Shown: piece after piece, positions 7,080 to 14,554 of the stretch | Position numbering within the stretch: position 1 is the stretch's first letter | How the letters are laid out: each line of letters begins with the position of its first letter | Source of the DNA: an uncultured Ellagibacter sp. | GTDB lineage: Bacteria; Actinomycetota; Coriobacteriia; Coriobacteriales; Eggerthellaceae | Assembly (NCBI RefSeq): GCF_934617235.1 | Contig: NZ_CAKTTZ010000033.1 | Coordinates: 1 to 29,415, forward strand | DNA length: 29,415 nt | Reading direction: 5' to 3' | Made by a program: the position numbers and the translations under genes | The notes under the pieces: generated by a model | What the model was told of the DNA's origin: nothing | The model's input: only the letters and a program-made list of their open reading frames with translations | Databases searched by the model: none

Positions 7080-7235
7080 TGTACAATATTGACGATAGTT
7101 TGCAAAAATAAGCAGGAATCTACCAAATATTTAGCGAATTATTCCCCAAATAGGACGATAGTGGGGATTATCTTTGGACAAATAGGCTGATAATCTGTCA
7201 AGTAGACGATTTCTGCACAACTTATCGTCGTTTTT
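7080..7235 (+). promoter_or_regulatory. Cluster of GACGATA-type motifs upstream of the acetyltransferase gene
   Basis: GACGATAGT occurs at 7091-7099 and again at 7154-7162. AAATAGG-x2-GATA-x-T occurs at 7148 and 7180, 32 bases apart. GACGAT at 7204-7209 faces its inverse ATCGTC at 7224-7229. The stretch is AT-rich compared with its surroundings. The arrangement resembles a multi-site operator or upstream activating region. No candidate regulator lies nearby. Confidence 0.45.
7133..7169. repeat. 37-bp repeat, second copy at 6126-6162
   Basis: Contains ATTCCCC and GGGGATT flanking AAATAGGACGATAGT, so it is itself close to a dyad. It lies in the promoter region of the GNAT gene. The other copy, 1007 bases upstream, differs almost only by transitions. 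Confidence 0.6.
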
Positions 7236-7322
7236 GTACAGTGGTCATCCCGAACCGCGAAGCAGCTTCCCCGACTTCGGGCGCCGCGCCTGCTCGAATC
7301 CCCCACCGGCAAGGAGGTTCCC

Positions 7323-7991
7323 ATGCTCGAAACCGAACGGTTCATACTGCGTCCCTGGTGCGACGCCGATGCGCCGACGCTTTTCCGCTGGGCAAGCGAC
7401 CCGCGGGTGGGACCTCCCGCCAACTGGGCGCCGTACGTGAGCGTCGAGCACGCCCGCGAGGTTCTCCACGCCGTGTATTGCGCACCCGACACCTTCGCCA
7501 TCTGCGCAAAGCGCCCCGAGGAATTCGACGGGGCCGCCATCGCGCGCATCGAGGGCGCGGCCGACTTCGGTGACATGACACGCGGGTTTTCGGGCCGTGC
7601 ATTCTTACGTGAGCGCAAGAAGGTGGCTTCGGCCCCGTTGAACCCCATCGGCAGCATCAGGTTCGTCAAGCCCGACCATGCCAACTGTGCTATCGAGGAC
7701 AACGATCGGGAAATGGGAATCTGGCTGGGGGCTCCCTTTTGGGGCTTCGGAATCGCCCCCGAAGTGGCGAGCGCGATGCTGCGCTACGGATTCGGCGAGC
7801 GCGGGTTTTCCGCAATCTGGGTTTGCAACTTCGTGGAAAATGCGACATCTGCCCGCGCGAAGGACAAGCTCGGCTTCGAGCTTGTGCGCCTCGAGGAGGC
7901 GACCAACCCTGTCACGGGAGTGGTGCGCACGCAGCAAGTCTCGGTACTCACGAAAAGCTCATGGGAGGGCATGCAGAAGGCAACCGAGTAA
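7323..7991 (+). CDS. GNAT-family N-acetyltransferase, RimJ/RimL type
   Basis: A 222-aa cytosolic acetyl-CoA-dependent acetyltransferase. It begins LETERFILRPWCDADAPTLFRWASDP, the classic start of the RimJ/RimL branch, and has the acetyl-CoA loop in PFWGFGIAPEVASAMLRYGF, followed by VCNFVENATSARAKDKLGFE, the usual N-x-S motif before the last helix. Targets are protein N-termini or small amines; which one cannot be told. About 30 residues between the first helix and the central strands (around residues 65-100) are longer than in minimal members. The start at 7323 has AAGGAGG six bases upstream. It is a single gene, ending in a strong terminator at 8038. Confidence 0.9.
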   Translation: MLETERFILRPWCDADAPTLFRWASDPRVGPPANWAPYVSVEHAREVLHAVYCAPDTFAICAKRPEEFDGAAIARIEGAADFGDMTRGFSGRAFLRERKKVASAPLNPIGSIRFVKPDHANCAIEDNDREMGIWLGAPFWGFGIAPEVASAMLRYGFGERGFSAIWVCNFVENATSARAKDKLGFELVRLEEATNPVTGVVRTQQVSVLTKSSWEGMQKATE

Positions 7992-8037
7992 ATTGGCTCA
8001 TTCGCAAGCCGCTCTGTTCTACGCCGTCGCACAAAGT

Positions 8038-8085
8038 AAAAGGGGCAGCCCAATCGCGTCGAAGGCGATGGGCTGCCCCTTTTTC
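8038..8085. terminator. Bidirectional terminator after the acetyltransferase
   Basis: AAAAGGGGCAGCCCA followed by ATCGC pairs with GCGATGGGCTGCCCCTTTT, with a single bulged A and a seven-base loop; a run of T follows on the plus strand and the mirrored A run serves the minus strand. It separates the convergent GNAT and SPFH genes. Confidence 0.85.
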
Positions 8086-8144
8086 AGGTTCGCCAGCGGG
8101 AAGAGTTCGTCGCTGGCGAACGATTAGTTTCGGTTCCTAATAGC

Positions 8145-9485
8145 TTACGGACGCTTGGAGCCGCAGTTGCCACAGAACGCACCCGTGTTCTCGGCGCCGC
8201 AGGAGCACGTCCAGCTGCCGGCGGGCGCGGGCTTGGGCGACCCGCAGTTGCTGCAGAACTTGCCCGTGTTCTCGGCGCCGCAGGAGCACGTCCAGCTGCC
8301 GGCGGGCGCGGGCTTGGGCGACCCGCAGTTGCTGCAGAACTTGCCCGTATTCTGCGCGCCGCATGAGCAGGTCCAGCCGCCCTCGCCGTTCCCGTTGCCG
8401 CCGCCGTTGCCGGTAGCAAAGCCGCCACCTGCGGCAACGTTGTACTGGCTTTGCGGCGTGCCGCCACCGCCCTGCTGGTTGAAGAGGCTGCCGGCGTTCA
8501 TGCCGCCTGCCATGTTCGCCATGCTCATGCCCATGAACCCTGCCATGGCGCCCGATTCGTTCGCGGCTGCCGTGCGCATCGCGTCGGACTGAGCAGCGGC
8601 GATGTTGGCGGCTGCCATAGCCGGATCGCGCATGACCGCGGCCTTCTGCAGGTCCTTGATCATCCGCTCGTCCTCTTCGGACGCGGCGATGGTGTTCACG
8701 CCGAAGGAAGCCACCTCGATGCCGCGCAGGTCGGCCCACTTCTCGGAAAGCACTTCGTTTAGGGCGTCGGCGAGCTCGGTGGTGTGCGCGGGCACGGCGG
8801 AGTAGCGCACGCCCATGGCGGAAATCTTCGCGAAGGCGGGCTGCAGCGCCGTCAGAAGCTCGCTTTTCAGCTGCGAGTCGATCTTGTCGCGCGTGTAGGG
8901 CTCTTCCACGTTGCCGCACACGTTCTTGTAGAACAGCAGCGGGTCGGTGATCTTGTAGGAATACTCGCCGTTGCAGCGCACCGAAATGTCCACGTCAAGG
9001 CCGATGTTCGCATCGACAACGCGGAAGGGAACCGGCGTTGCCGTGCCGTACTTGTTGCCGATGATCTCCTTCTTGTTGAAGAAGTACACGCGCTGGTCTT
9101 TGCCCGTGTCGCCGCCGAAGGTGAAGCGGCCGCCCACGCGCTCAAATGCCGTCTTGATTCGGTCGGTGATCTTGTCGTCGCCGAAGAACAGGCTCGGCTC
9201 GCTCGAGTTGTCGAACACGAACTCGCCAGGCTCGCCGCATGCGTCGACGATTGCGCCCTGCTCGACGATGATCATGTACTGGCCGTCGGCCACGGCGATA
9301 ATCGAGCCGTCGGAGATGATGTTGCTCTCGCCTTTGGTGTTCGAGGAGCGGCCCTTGTCGGAGGTGCGCTTCGTGCCCTTGACCACCAGCGTGTCGGCGT
9401 CAAGCGCGTCGCAGTAGAAATAGTCGCGCCAAGAGTCGGCAAGTACGCCGCCCAGGGCACCCGCGCCCGCTTTCAGAAGACCCAT
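8145..9485 (-). CDS. SPFH-domain protein with three C-terminal zinc ribbons
   Basis: A 446-aa protein. Residues ~20-320 resemble the SPFH (band-7/prohibitin-like, YdjI-type virion-core) family: DYFYCDALDADTLVVKG near the start, VDANIGLDVDISVRCNGEYSYKITDPLLFYKNV in the middle and a helix with DERMIKDLQKAAVMRDPAMAAANI. A Gly/Asn/Gln-rich linker (~340-365) leads to three copies of a 27-residue unit WTCSCGA-x-NTG-x-FC-x-NCGS, each with four cysteines fit to bind one zinc. There is no signal peptide or clear membrane helix, so it may be peripheral to the membrane. The gene follows the membrane zinc-ribbon gene by 81 bases on the same strand, probably as one operon. Related SPFH/zinc-ribbon proteins are common in Gram-positives; their role is unknown. 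Confidence 0.85.
   Translation of the reverse strand: MGLLKAGAGALGGVLADSWRDYFYCDALDADTLVVKGTKRTSDKGRSSNTKGESNIISDGSIIAVADGQYMIIVEQGAIVDACGEPGEFVFDNSSEPSLFFGDDKITDRIKTAFERVGGRFTFGGDTGKDQRVYFFNKKEIIGNKYGTATPVPFRVVDANIGLDVDISVRCNGEYSYKITDPLLFYKNVCGNVEEPYTRDKIDSQLKSELLTALQPAFAKISAMGVRYSAVPAHTTELADALNEVLSEKWADLRGIEVASFGVNTIAASEEDERMIKDLQKAAVMRDPAMAAANIAAAQSDAMRTAAANESGAMAGFMGMSMANMAGGMNAGSLFNQQGGGGTPQSQYNVAAGGGFATGNGGGNGNGEGGWTCSCGAQNTGKFCSNCGSPKPAPAGSWTCSCGAENTGKFCSNCGSPKPAPAGSWTCSCGAENTGAFCGNCGSKRP
8161..8385 (-). repeat. 81-bp tandem repeats encoding zinc ribbons
   Basis: Units begin at 8161, 8242 and 8323, spaced exactly 81 bases. The middle unit is nearly identical to its neighbours at DNA level, which implies recent duplication or gene conversion. 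The repeats stay in frame and encode the 27-residue zinc ribbons of the SPFH protein. Confidence 0.85.
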
Positions 9486-9566
9486 GATCGTTTCCTTTCC
9501 CTCGTTTTGCCTGTTAGATTATTTGCTCGGGGCACACGTCCGAAGCCGCGTGCCCCGTAGTTGCCG

Positions 9567-11009
9567 CTAGTCGTCGTCCTTGTTGATGCGCACGCGCGTG
9601 ATGTGGGTCGTCACGTACCGGTCATTGGAGCCGGTGAGCGTGAGCCCTTCCATCGTGATGTAGCCCCTCGCGTCGGTTTGCTCGCGGGCCGTCTTCATCT
9701 GGTTGTAGAAGGCGATGCACACGAAGGTTGCGATAGCGAGCGGGATTCCGAAGTCGACAAGCACGCTCGTGAGCTCGTCGTCGAACTGGAACACCGACAC
9801 GTCAAGCCCAATCAAGATCGCCATGCAAACGAGGAAGATCCCCAAAAACCACAGCACCACCTTCAAAGGCGATACCGGCAAGTCGCCGATGAAGCGCCCC
9901 GTCTGGCCGTTCATGGCGAACAGGAAGTCCTCGTCTTTGTAGAGCGTGTGCAGCATCCATACGGGGAAAAGCGCTTGCGAAAGCCCCGTGATCTCGCCGT
10001 TCGTGTTGATCGACTCCTGCGTGACGTCGTCATAGCCGGTCACGGTGGCCTGCAGCTCGTCTTCCAAGCTGCCCTTCATGCGCCGCACGGCGCGCGGCTG
10101 GCATGCGTCGGCTTCCTGGTCATAGCGCTCGGCCAGATACCCCGGCAGGTACGCCACGGAGAACGGCACGAGCTCGTCGAAGTCGAACGGCTCGATCGCG
10201 TCCATGTGCGCGTCGGGCATCTTCGCGGAGCCATCGGCAGGAATGCGCTCGAAATCAAGCGTTCCCTCGCGATAAGCCTCGTAGACATCGGTTTCGGTAA
10301 CTTCCTCATCGCCCGAGGTGTAGATGCGGATGTTCTTGCATTCGTAGGTTGCGCTTCCCTCGGCGTTCCCATCGTAGAGCCAAAACGGCACGTAGACGCC
10401 TTGCATGTGCGCGATGCGGTTGCTCTGCACGAATTCCTTGGGAAGGAACTTCTTGCCCTTGTAATACGAGGCGAGTGCTGAGGTTGCCTCTTCTTTGCTC
10501 ACCTTGAAGGGGATGATGAAGTCGGGCTTGGCTTCGTTTGCGAAGGTGCCGGGCACGACGGCGGGGTTTCCGCAATACGGGCACTCCGAGACCGCCGTGG
10601 TCGCATCGACCGTGACTGCGGCGCCGCAGGAGGAGCACATGAAAGAGCGCATGCCCTCGCGCTCGTCCTCGTTCCACGAGGCGCGCGAAAGGTACGCCTG
10701 GATGGGGTCGCTCGCGCTTGCGGAGACCTCCTTCGCGGCGGAAATCGTCTCGTTTGTGAGCACCGATGCCGCGCCCGCCGCCTCGTCGCCCATCCGCTCG
10801 AAGTCGCTTCGCTCCCCCGCTTCAGCACGCTCGGTGTCGACCTGGGCTTTCGCGTCGGCTTTCTGCTGCTTGGCGGCGTAGGCAGCCTCGACCTCGGCGG
10901 GCGTGAAGGCTCCGCCACAGTAGTCGCAGTGCAGCTTCCCGTCGGCTCCTTCGAAGTGCAAGGGACCCATGCATGAAGGGCACTGGTAGTTTACCGATTC
11001 AGTTGCCAT
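9567..11009 (-). CDS. Membrane protein with two zinc-ribbon domains (TFIIB-like ribbon)
   Basis: A 480-aa protein. A first zinc ribbon has Cys10, Cys13, Cys28 and Cys31 (YQCPSC ... LHCDYCGG). A charged Ala/Glu/Lys-rich, probably coiled-coil stretch follows, then a second ribbon (FMCSSCGAA ... CPYCGNPAVV). The central part is beta-rich (IIPFKVSKEEA, YVPFWLYDG). Two membrane helices lie near the C-terminus (VVLWFLGIFLVCMAILIGLDV and IPLAIATFVCIAFYNQ). I chose the ATG at 11009 because GGAGGT stands six bases upstream; a longer start at 11057 has no such site. Homologues are often labelled TFIIB-type zinc-ribbon proteins or, wrongly, PriA. Function unknown. It is the first gene of a probable two-gene operon with the SPFH protein. 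Confidence 0.85.
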   Translation of the reverse strand: MATESVNYQCPSCMGPLHFEGADGKLHCDYCGGAFTPAEVEAAYAAKQQKADAKAQVDTERAEAGERSDFERMGDEAAGAASVLTNETISAAKEVSASASDPIQAYLSRASWNEDEREGMRSFMCSSCGAAVTVDATTAVSECPYCGNPAVVPGTFANEAKPDFIIPFKVSKEEATSALASYYKGKKFLPKEFVQSNRIAHMQGVYVPFWLYDGNAEGSATYECKNIRIYTSGDEEVTETDVYEAYREGTLDFERIPADGSAKMPDAHMDAIEPFDFDELVPFSVAYLPGYLAERYDQEADACQPRAVRRMKGSLEDELQATVTGYDDVTQESINTNGEITGLSQALFPVWMLHTLYKDEDFLFAMNGQTGRFIGDLPVSPLKVVLWFLGIFLVCMAILIGLDVSVFQFDDELTSVLVDFGIPLAIATFVCIAFYNQMKTAREQTDARGYITMEGLTLTGSNDRYVTTHITRVRINKDDD

Positions 11010-11102
11010 TGGCTGACCTCCGACGTAGGCGGCTGCAGATTCATTGTTCGCCCCCATGATACTTTATGCGCACCCTTCCGCGCGGTTTTATCATCGATTT
11101 CA

Positions 11103-11146
11103 CTGTGCCATGCGGCCAAAAAAACGCGGCTCGGTTGGCCGTGCGG
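11103..11146. repeat. Left copy of a 44-bp direct repeat bracketing the second AAA ATPase
   Basis: Identical at 43 of 44 bases to 12679-12722. It contains CTGTGCCATGCGGCC, a run of seven A and TTGGCCG. On the minus strand it resembles an intrinsic terminator (GGC-loop-GCCGCG followed by seven T). Confidence 0.9.
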
Positions 11147-11197
11147 TTATTGCGTTGGAGGCTCGCAGCCCTCGACGAACGACCGCTTAAACCCCAT

Positions 11198-11280
11198 AGT
11201 TCTGCGCATCGTGCATATTCCAACCCTAAAAGTTCTGCGCATCGTGCTATTCTTCAATAGATAAGTTCTGCGCATCGTGC
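11198..11280 (+). repeat. Three 17-bp direct repeats at exact 33-bp spacing
   Basis: AGTTCTGCGCATCGTGC occurs without change at 11198-11214, 11231-11247 and 11264-11280. The first two copies also share AACCC upstream and TATTC-like sequence downstream. The last copy ends 15 bases before the start codon of the AAA ATPase. A 33-bp period is about three helical turns, so a protein could bind all three on one face. Probably an operator array or iteron-like set for the ATPase gene. Confidence 0.9.
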
Positions 11281-11295
11281 AAATACGGAGGAACA

Positions 11296-12657
11296 ATGCT
11301 GAAACGCAAGGCATATGAAAAGCTCCTCGAATGGAAGCATGCAAGCTCGGGGGCTACCGCGCTCCTCATCGAAGGCGCTCGTCGCGTGGGGAAAAGCACC
11401 CTCGTCAAGGAGTTCGGCGAAAGCGAGTACAAAAGCTGCCTCATCGTGGACTTTTTCCAAGCGCCTGATGAAGTTCGGGGCTACTTTTCGGATTACCGTG
11501 CCGACCTTGACACGCTCTTTCTCTATCTTTCGACGTTTTATGGCGTTGAGTTGCATGAGCGGAATACCCTCATCGTTTTCGATGAGGTTCAGATGTGCCC
11601 ATCTGCTCGGGGTCTCATCAAATATCTTGTCGCAGATGGCCGCTACGACTACATCGAGACAGGGTCGTTGCTATCTATAAAGCAAAATGTTTCGGACATC
11701 GTGATTCCCTCAGAGGAAGAAGCATTCGAGCTCGGTCCCCTCGATTTTGAGGAATTTCTTTGGGCTATGGGGGAACGCCAACTAGCCGATCTCATCAAAA
11801 GCCAATTCGACAAGCTGAAGCCCCTCCCCGATATGCTCCATCGCAAGGCGTCAGGGCTGCTGAGAGAATACATGCTTGTTGGAGGTATGCCGAAGCCCGT
11901 GGGCGTCTATGCTGCTCAAAGGAGCTTTGCCGCAGTTGACAAGGAAAAAAGGCGCATTTTAACGCTCTACCGAAACGATGTGGCGAGGTTCGCTCGAGGA
12001 TACGAGTTCAAGGTTGTATCGATCCTCGACGGCATTCCCGGGCAATTGTCGAAGCACGAGAAAAAGTTCACCTTAAGTTCGATTAGCAAGAGTGCGCGCA
12101 TGCGTACTTATGAAGAGGCGTTTTTCTGGTTGGCTGATGCTCGCATTGCGAACCTGTGCTATGCGTCTTGCGATCCAAGCGTGGGCCTTTCGCTGAGCTT
12201 GGACCAGACGTCGCTTAAGTGCTACATGGCGGACACAGGGCTTCTCGTCAGCCTCGCCTTCGCAGATGACCTGGGCATCGAGGAAAACGTTTACCGAACG
12301 GTGCTTCGCGGGGAAATTGGGATCAACGAGGGGATGCTCACGGAAAACATCGTCGCTCAGATGCTCGTCGCGGGCGGGCATAATCTGTTCTTCTACTCCC
12401 AGTCGGGGAAAGCCGAGGGTGAAGAGAGGATGGAAATCGACTTCTTGATTCAAAAGCCCTATTCGAACGCTGCGAGCAAGCCGAGGATCTCTCCAATCGA
12501 GGTGAAGTCTCCCAGGCAATACGGAACGACGTCTCTCGATCGATTCAAGAAGAGATTCGATAAGAAAATCGGTACCCAGTATGTTTTGCATCCGAAGCAA
12601 ATGAAGGTCGAGCAGGATCGGGTGTATCTCCCGCTGTACATGGGCTTTTGCCTGTAG
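11296..12657 (+). CDS. AAA ATPase with DUF4143-type C-terminus (second copy)
   Basis: A 453-aa member of the AAA_14/DUF4143 family. Walker A is GARRVGKS at residues 27-34 and Walker B is TLIVFDEVQMC near residue 95; an arginine-finger-like GSLLSI segment follows. The C-terminal half has MEIDFLI and then ISPIEVKSP, an E/D-D-x-K-like pattern (EIDFLI ... IEVKS) seen in nuclease-fold domains, though catalysis has not been shown for this family. GGAGG lies five bases before the ATG. The protein is distinct from the one at 725 and its base composition fits the neighbourhood better. It is framed by a 44-bp direct repeat on both sides and has a three-fold repeat in its promoter region, so it looks like a self-contained cassette. 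Confidence 0.88.
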   Translation: MLKRKAYEKLLEWKHASSGATALLIEGARRVGKSTLVKEFGESEYKSCLIVDFFQAPDEVRGYFSDYRADLDTLFLYLSTFYGVELHERNTLIVFDEVQMCPSARGLIKYLVADGRYDYIETGSLLSIKQNVSDIVIPSEEEAFELGPLDFEEFLWAMGERQLADLIKSQFDKLKPLPDMLHRKASGLLREYMLVGGMPKPVGVYAAQRSFAAVDKEKRRILTLYRNDVARFARGYEFKVVSILDGIPGQLSKHEKKFTLSSISKSARMRTYEEAFFWLADARIANLCYASCDPSVGLSLSLDQTSLKCYMADTGLLVSLAFADDLGIEENVYRTVLRGEIGINEGMLTENIVAQMLVAGGHNLFFYSQSGKAEGEERMEIDFLIQKPYSNAASKPRISPIEVKSPRQYGTTSLDRFKKRFDKKIGTQYVLHPKQMKVEQDRVYLPLYMGFCL

Positions 12658-12678
12658 CTCGCTCGGCTCCCCTGTCCG

Positions 12679-12722
12679 CTGTGCCATGCGGCCAAAAAAA
12701 CGCGGCTCGGTTGGCCGCGCGG
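12679..12722. repeat. Right copy of the 44-bp direct repeat
   Basis: Same orientation and 43/44 identity to 11103-11146. Here the minus-strand hairpin is perfect: CGCGGC, a seven-base loop, GCCGCG, then seven T, a textbook intrinsic terminator pointing back toward the ATPase. A longer plus-strand pairing, GCGGCCAA with TTGGCCGC, is also possible. Confidence 0.9.
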
Positions 12723-12747
12723 CCATCGTTTGATAGGGCGCTCAGGG

Positions 12748-12753
12748 TATACT
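12748..12753 (+). promoter_or_regulatory. Possible -10 box of the signalling operon
   Basis: TATACT stands 40 bases before the start codon at 12793. The expected -35 position reads ATCGTT, a poor match. Confidence 0.35.
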
Positions 12754-12792
12754 GGATAAAAGGGGATCGTGCGAGGCGGAAAAGGAGCTCGG

Positions 12793-14550
12793 ATGGGCCG
12801 TGCAGGCGGAACAGACCCGCTCAAAGGGCGGATAGTGGCGTCGTGGGCCATCTTCGCCCTTGCTCTTGGGGCCGTGCTCGCCGTCGTTCAGCTGGTCTCG
12901 GAGGCGGAAATCCGCTTCTTCGGTCTTCCGGGAAATGGCCCGTCGAGCACGGCGGGGCTGATGATTTTAGCGGGCTCGGGCTGCGTCGCCTGGGGGTTTT
13001 CTGTACATTTGCGCTGCTCGGACGTAAAGATCAGGGGCAACTTGAAGATAGTTGCGGCGCTTCTTGCCGCCTGGCTTTTGGACGTGCTGCTGAAATACCC
13101 CGTGAAAAGCGATCTCGCTGCCTCTATTATGTGGTATTTCTACTACGTGCCTATGATGTTCATCCCGACCTTTTTCCTGGCGAGCGCCCTTCACGCCGCC
13201 GCACTCGATCGGCATGCCGCATGGCGGAGGGTCGTGAGCGTTGCCTGGGTGGTCGACGCGGCGCTCTGCGTGTTCGTGCTGACGAACAACTTCCACCACC
13301 TCGTGTTCGCGTTCGACCTATCCGATCCGCATTGGAGCCGGGATTACACCTATCAGATGGGTTACTGGTGCGTGACCGCGTGGTCGCTTGTGCAGTATGC
13401 AGGTTTTTTCGCTGCGGCCTTCCCCGCCGCTCGGGCTCAGCTGAAAAGCGCCTTCTTGCCGATGGCCATCATCCTTGGCGTGGGCGTGGCGTACTTCGCG
13501 CTGTTCATCGCTCGCAAGGCGGGGCTTTTCTCGACCAACATTGCCCTCGTGTATAGCATTTTGGTTATTGTCGCGCTCGAGCTTTCGCTTGACCTGGGGA
13601 TTCTTCCATCCTATTCGCGTCATGACCAGTTCTTCGCAAAGCTTCCTTTCGATTTGAAAATTCTCTCGCGCAAGCGAGACGTCGTTTACCAAACCAATGT
13701 TGCGACCGAGATCCCCGACGCTGTGCGAACGACGCTCGGAGAAATCGAGACACCGCGCTACGGCATCGTGTCGTTTCGCACATCGGCCGTTCCCTCGACG
13801 CTGTTCAAGGTGTATTCGGTGATGGGCGGCGATGCGCTTTTGTCCGAGGACATGACGGCACTTGATGAGCGCAGGCGTCTGCTTTCCGAGCGTCAGGCGA
13901 AGCTGCGCCGCGCGAACGCCATGCTCAAGCGCGACCGGGAACTCGCGGTTACCCTCCATCGCCAGGAGAATGCCCGTGCGCTGTTCGCCGAGATCGAGCG
14001 CGCGCTCGAAAGCAAGACGCAACGCATAAGCGAGCTGCTTGACGACCTGCCGCAGGGAAGCGACCCCGATTCTACGGCCGCCCGTCGCGAGCGGCTCATG
14101 GAGGTGAAGCTGCTCGTTGCGTACTGCAAGCGCATGGGCGGGCTTATCTTGGCGGAAAAAAGCGATCCCGACTTCAACCGCGAGCGGCTCGAGCTCGTCT
14201 TCAACGAGACGGCGGCCGACCTGCGCTCTCTTGACATCGAGTGCGCGGCCCTCGTGGAAACGTCGGGCGTGCTTCCCGCTGCCACGGTAAGCGTGCTCTA
14301 CGACTGCCTCTACGACTTCGCGGCGGCGGCGTTCTCGGCGAGAAACCCCGTCCTTATGCTGTTCGTGCGCGACGGGAAAACGGGCGAGGTGGAGATGCGT
14401 GCCGCGCTCGAATCAGACGGAGCCGCAGGTCCTAGGTTCCATGAATCGCTTGATGAGCTGCGAAAATCGCTGATTGCGCAACATGCTGCCTTCACGTTGG
14501 AAACGTCGAGTGACAGCGTGAGCCTCTCGGTCTCGCTCGGGGGCAGGTGA
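12793..14550 (+). CDS. 7TM membrane sensor with degenerate histidine-kinase-like C-terminus
   Basis: A 585-aa protein. The first ~275 residues form seven or eight membrane helices with NNFHHLVF (165-172), the hallmark of the 7TM N-terminal region of sensor kinases. Around 285-350 there is a PAS-like section, then a long coiled coil (LDERRRLLSERQAKLRRANAMLKRDREL). The remainder is laid out like a kinase dimerisation and ATPase region, but I find no phospho-accepting His with its motif, and where the N-box should be there is YDCLYDFAAAAFSA without the Asn. So it is probably a non-catalytic sensor partner. The ATG at 12793 has AAGGAG five bases upstream. The intact kinase gene follows after four bases, so they are surely co-transcribed. 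Confidence 0.8.
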   Translation: MGRAGGTDPLKGRIVASWAIFALALGAVLAVVQLVSEAEIRFFGLPGNGPSSTAGLMILAGSGCVAWGFSVHLRCSDVKIRGNLKIVAALLAAWLLDVLLKYPVKSDLAASIMWYFYYVPMMFIPTFFLASALHAAALDRHAAWRRVVSVAWVVDAALCVFVLTNNFHHLVFAFDLSDPHWSRDYTYQMGYWCVTAWSLVQYAGFFAAAFPAARAQLKSAFLPMAIILGVGVAYFALFIARKAGLFSTNIALVYSILVIVALELSLDLGILPSYSRHDQFFAKLPFDLKILSRKRDVVYQTNVATEIPDAVRTTLGEIETPRYGIVSFRTSAVPSTLFKVYSVMGGDALLSEDMTALDERRRLLSERQAKLRRANAMLKRDRELAVTLHRQENARALFAEIERALESKTQRISELLDDLPQGSDPDSTAARRERLMEVKLLVAYCKRMGGLILAEKSDPDFNRERLELVFNETAADLRSLDIECAALVETSGVLPAATVSVLYDCLYDFAAAAFSARNPVLMLFVRDGKTGEVEMRAALESDGAAGPRFHESLDELRKSLIAQHAAFTLETSSDSVSLSVSLGGR

Positions 14551-14554
14551 TCTC

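Noticed and set aside
7238..7322. A small gene before the acetyltransferase
   Set aside because: Open frames there are short, have no start signal and overlap the ribosome binding site of the acetyltransferase.
8784..9560. A 258-codon plus-strand open frame opposite the SPFH gene
   Set aside because: Composition typical of an antisense shadow and no start signal.
11198..11280. Three regularly spaced repeats as a CRISPR array
   Set aside because: The repeated core is only 17 bp, parts of the intervening sequence are also shared, there are just three copies, and no cas gene is present.
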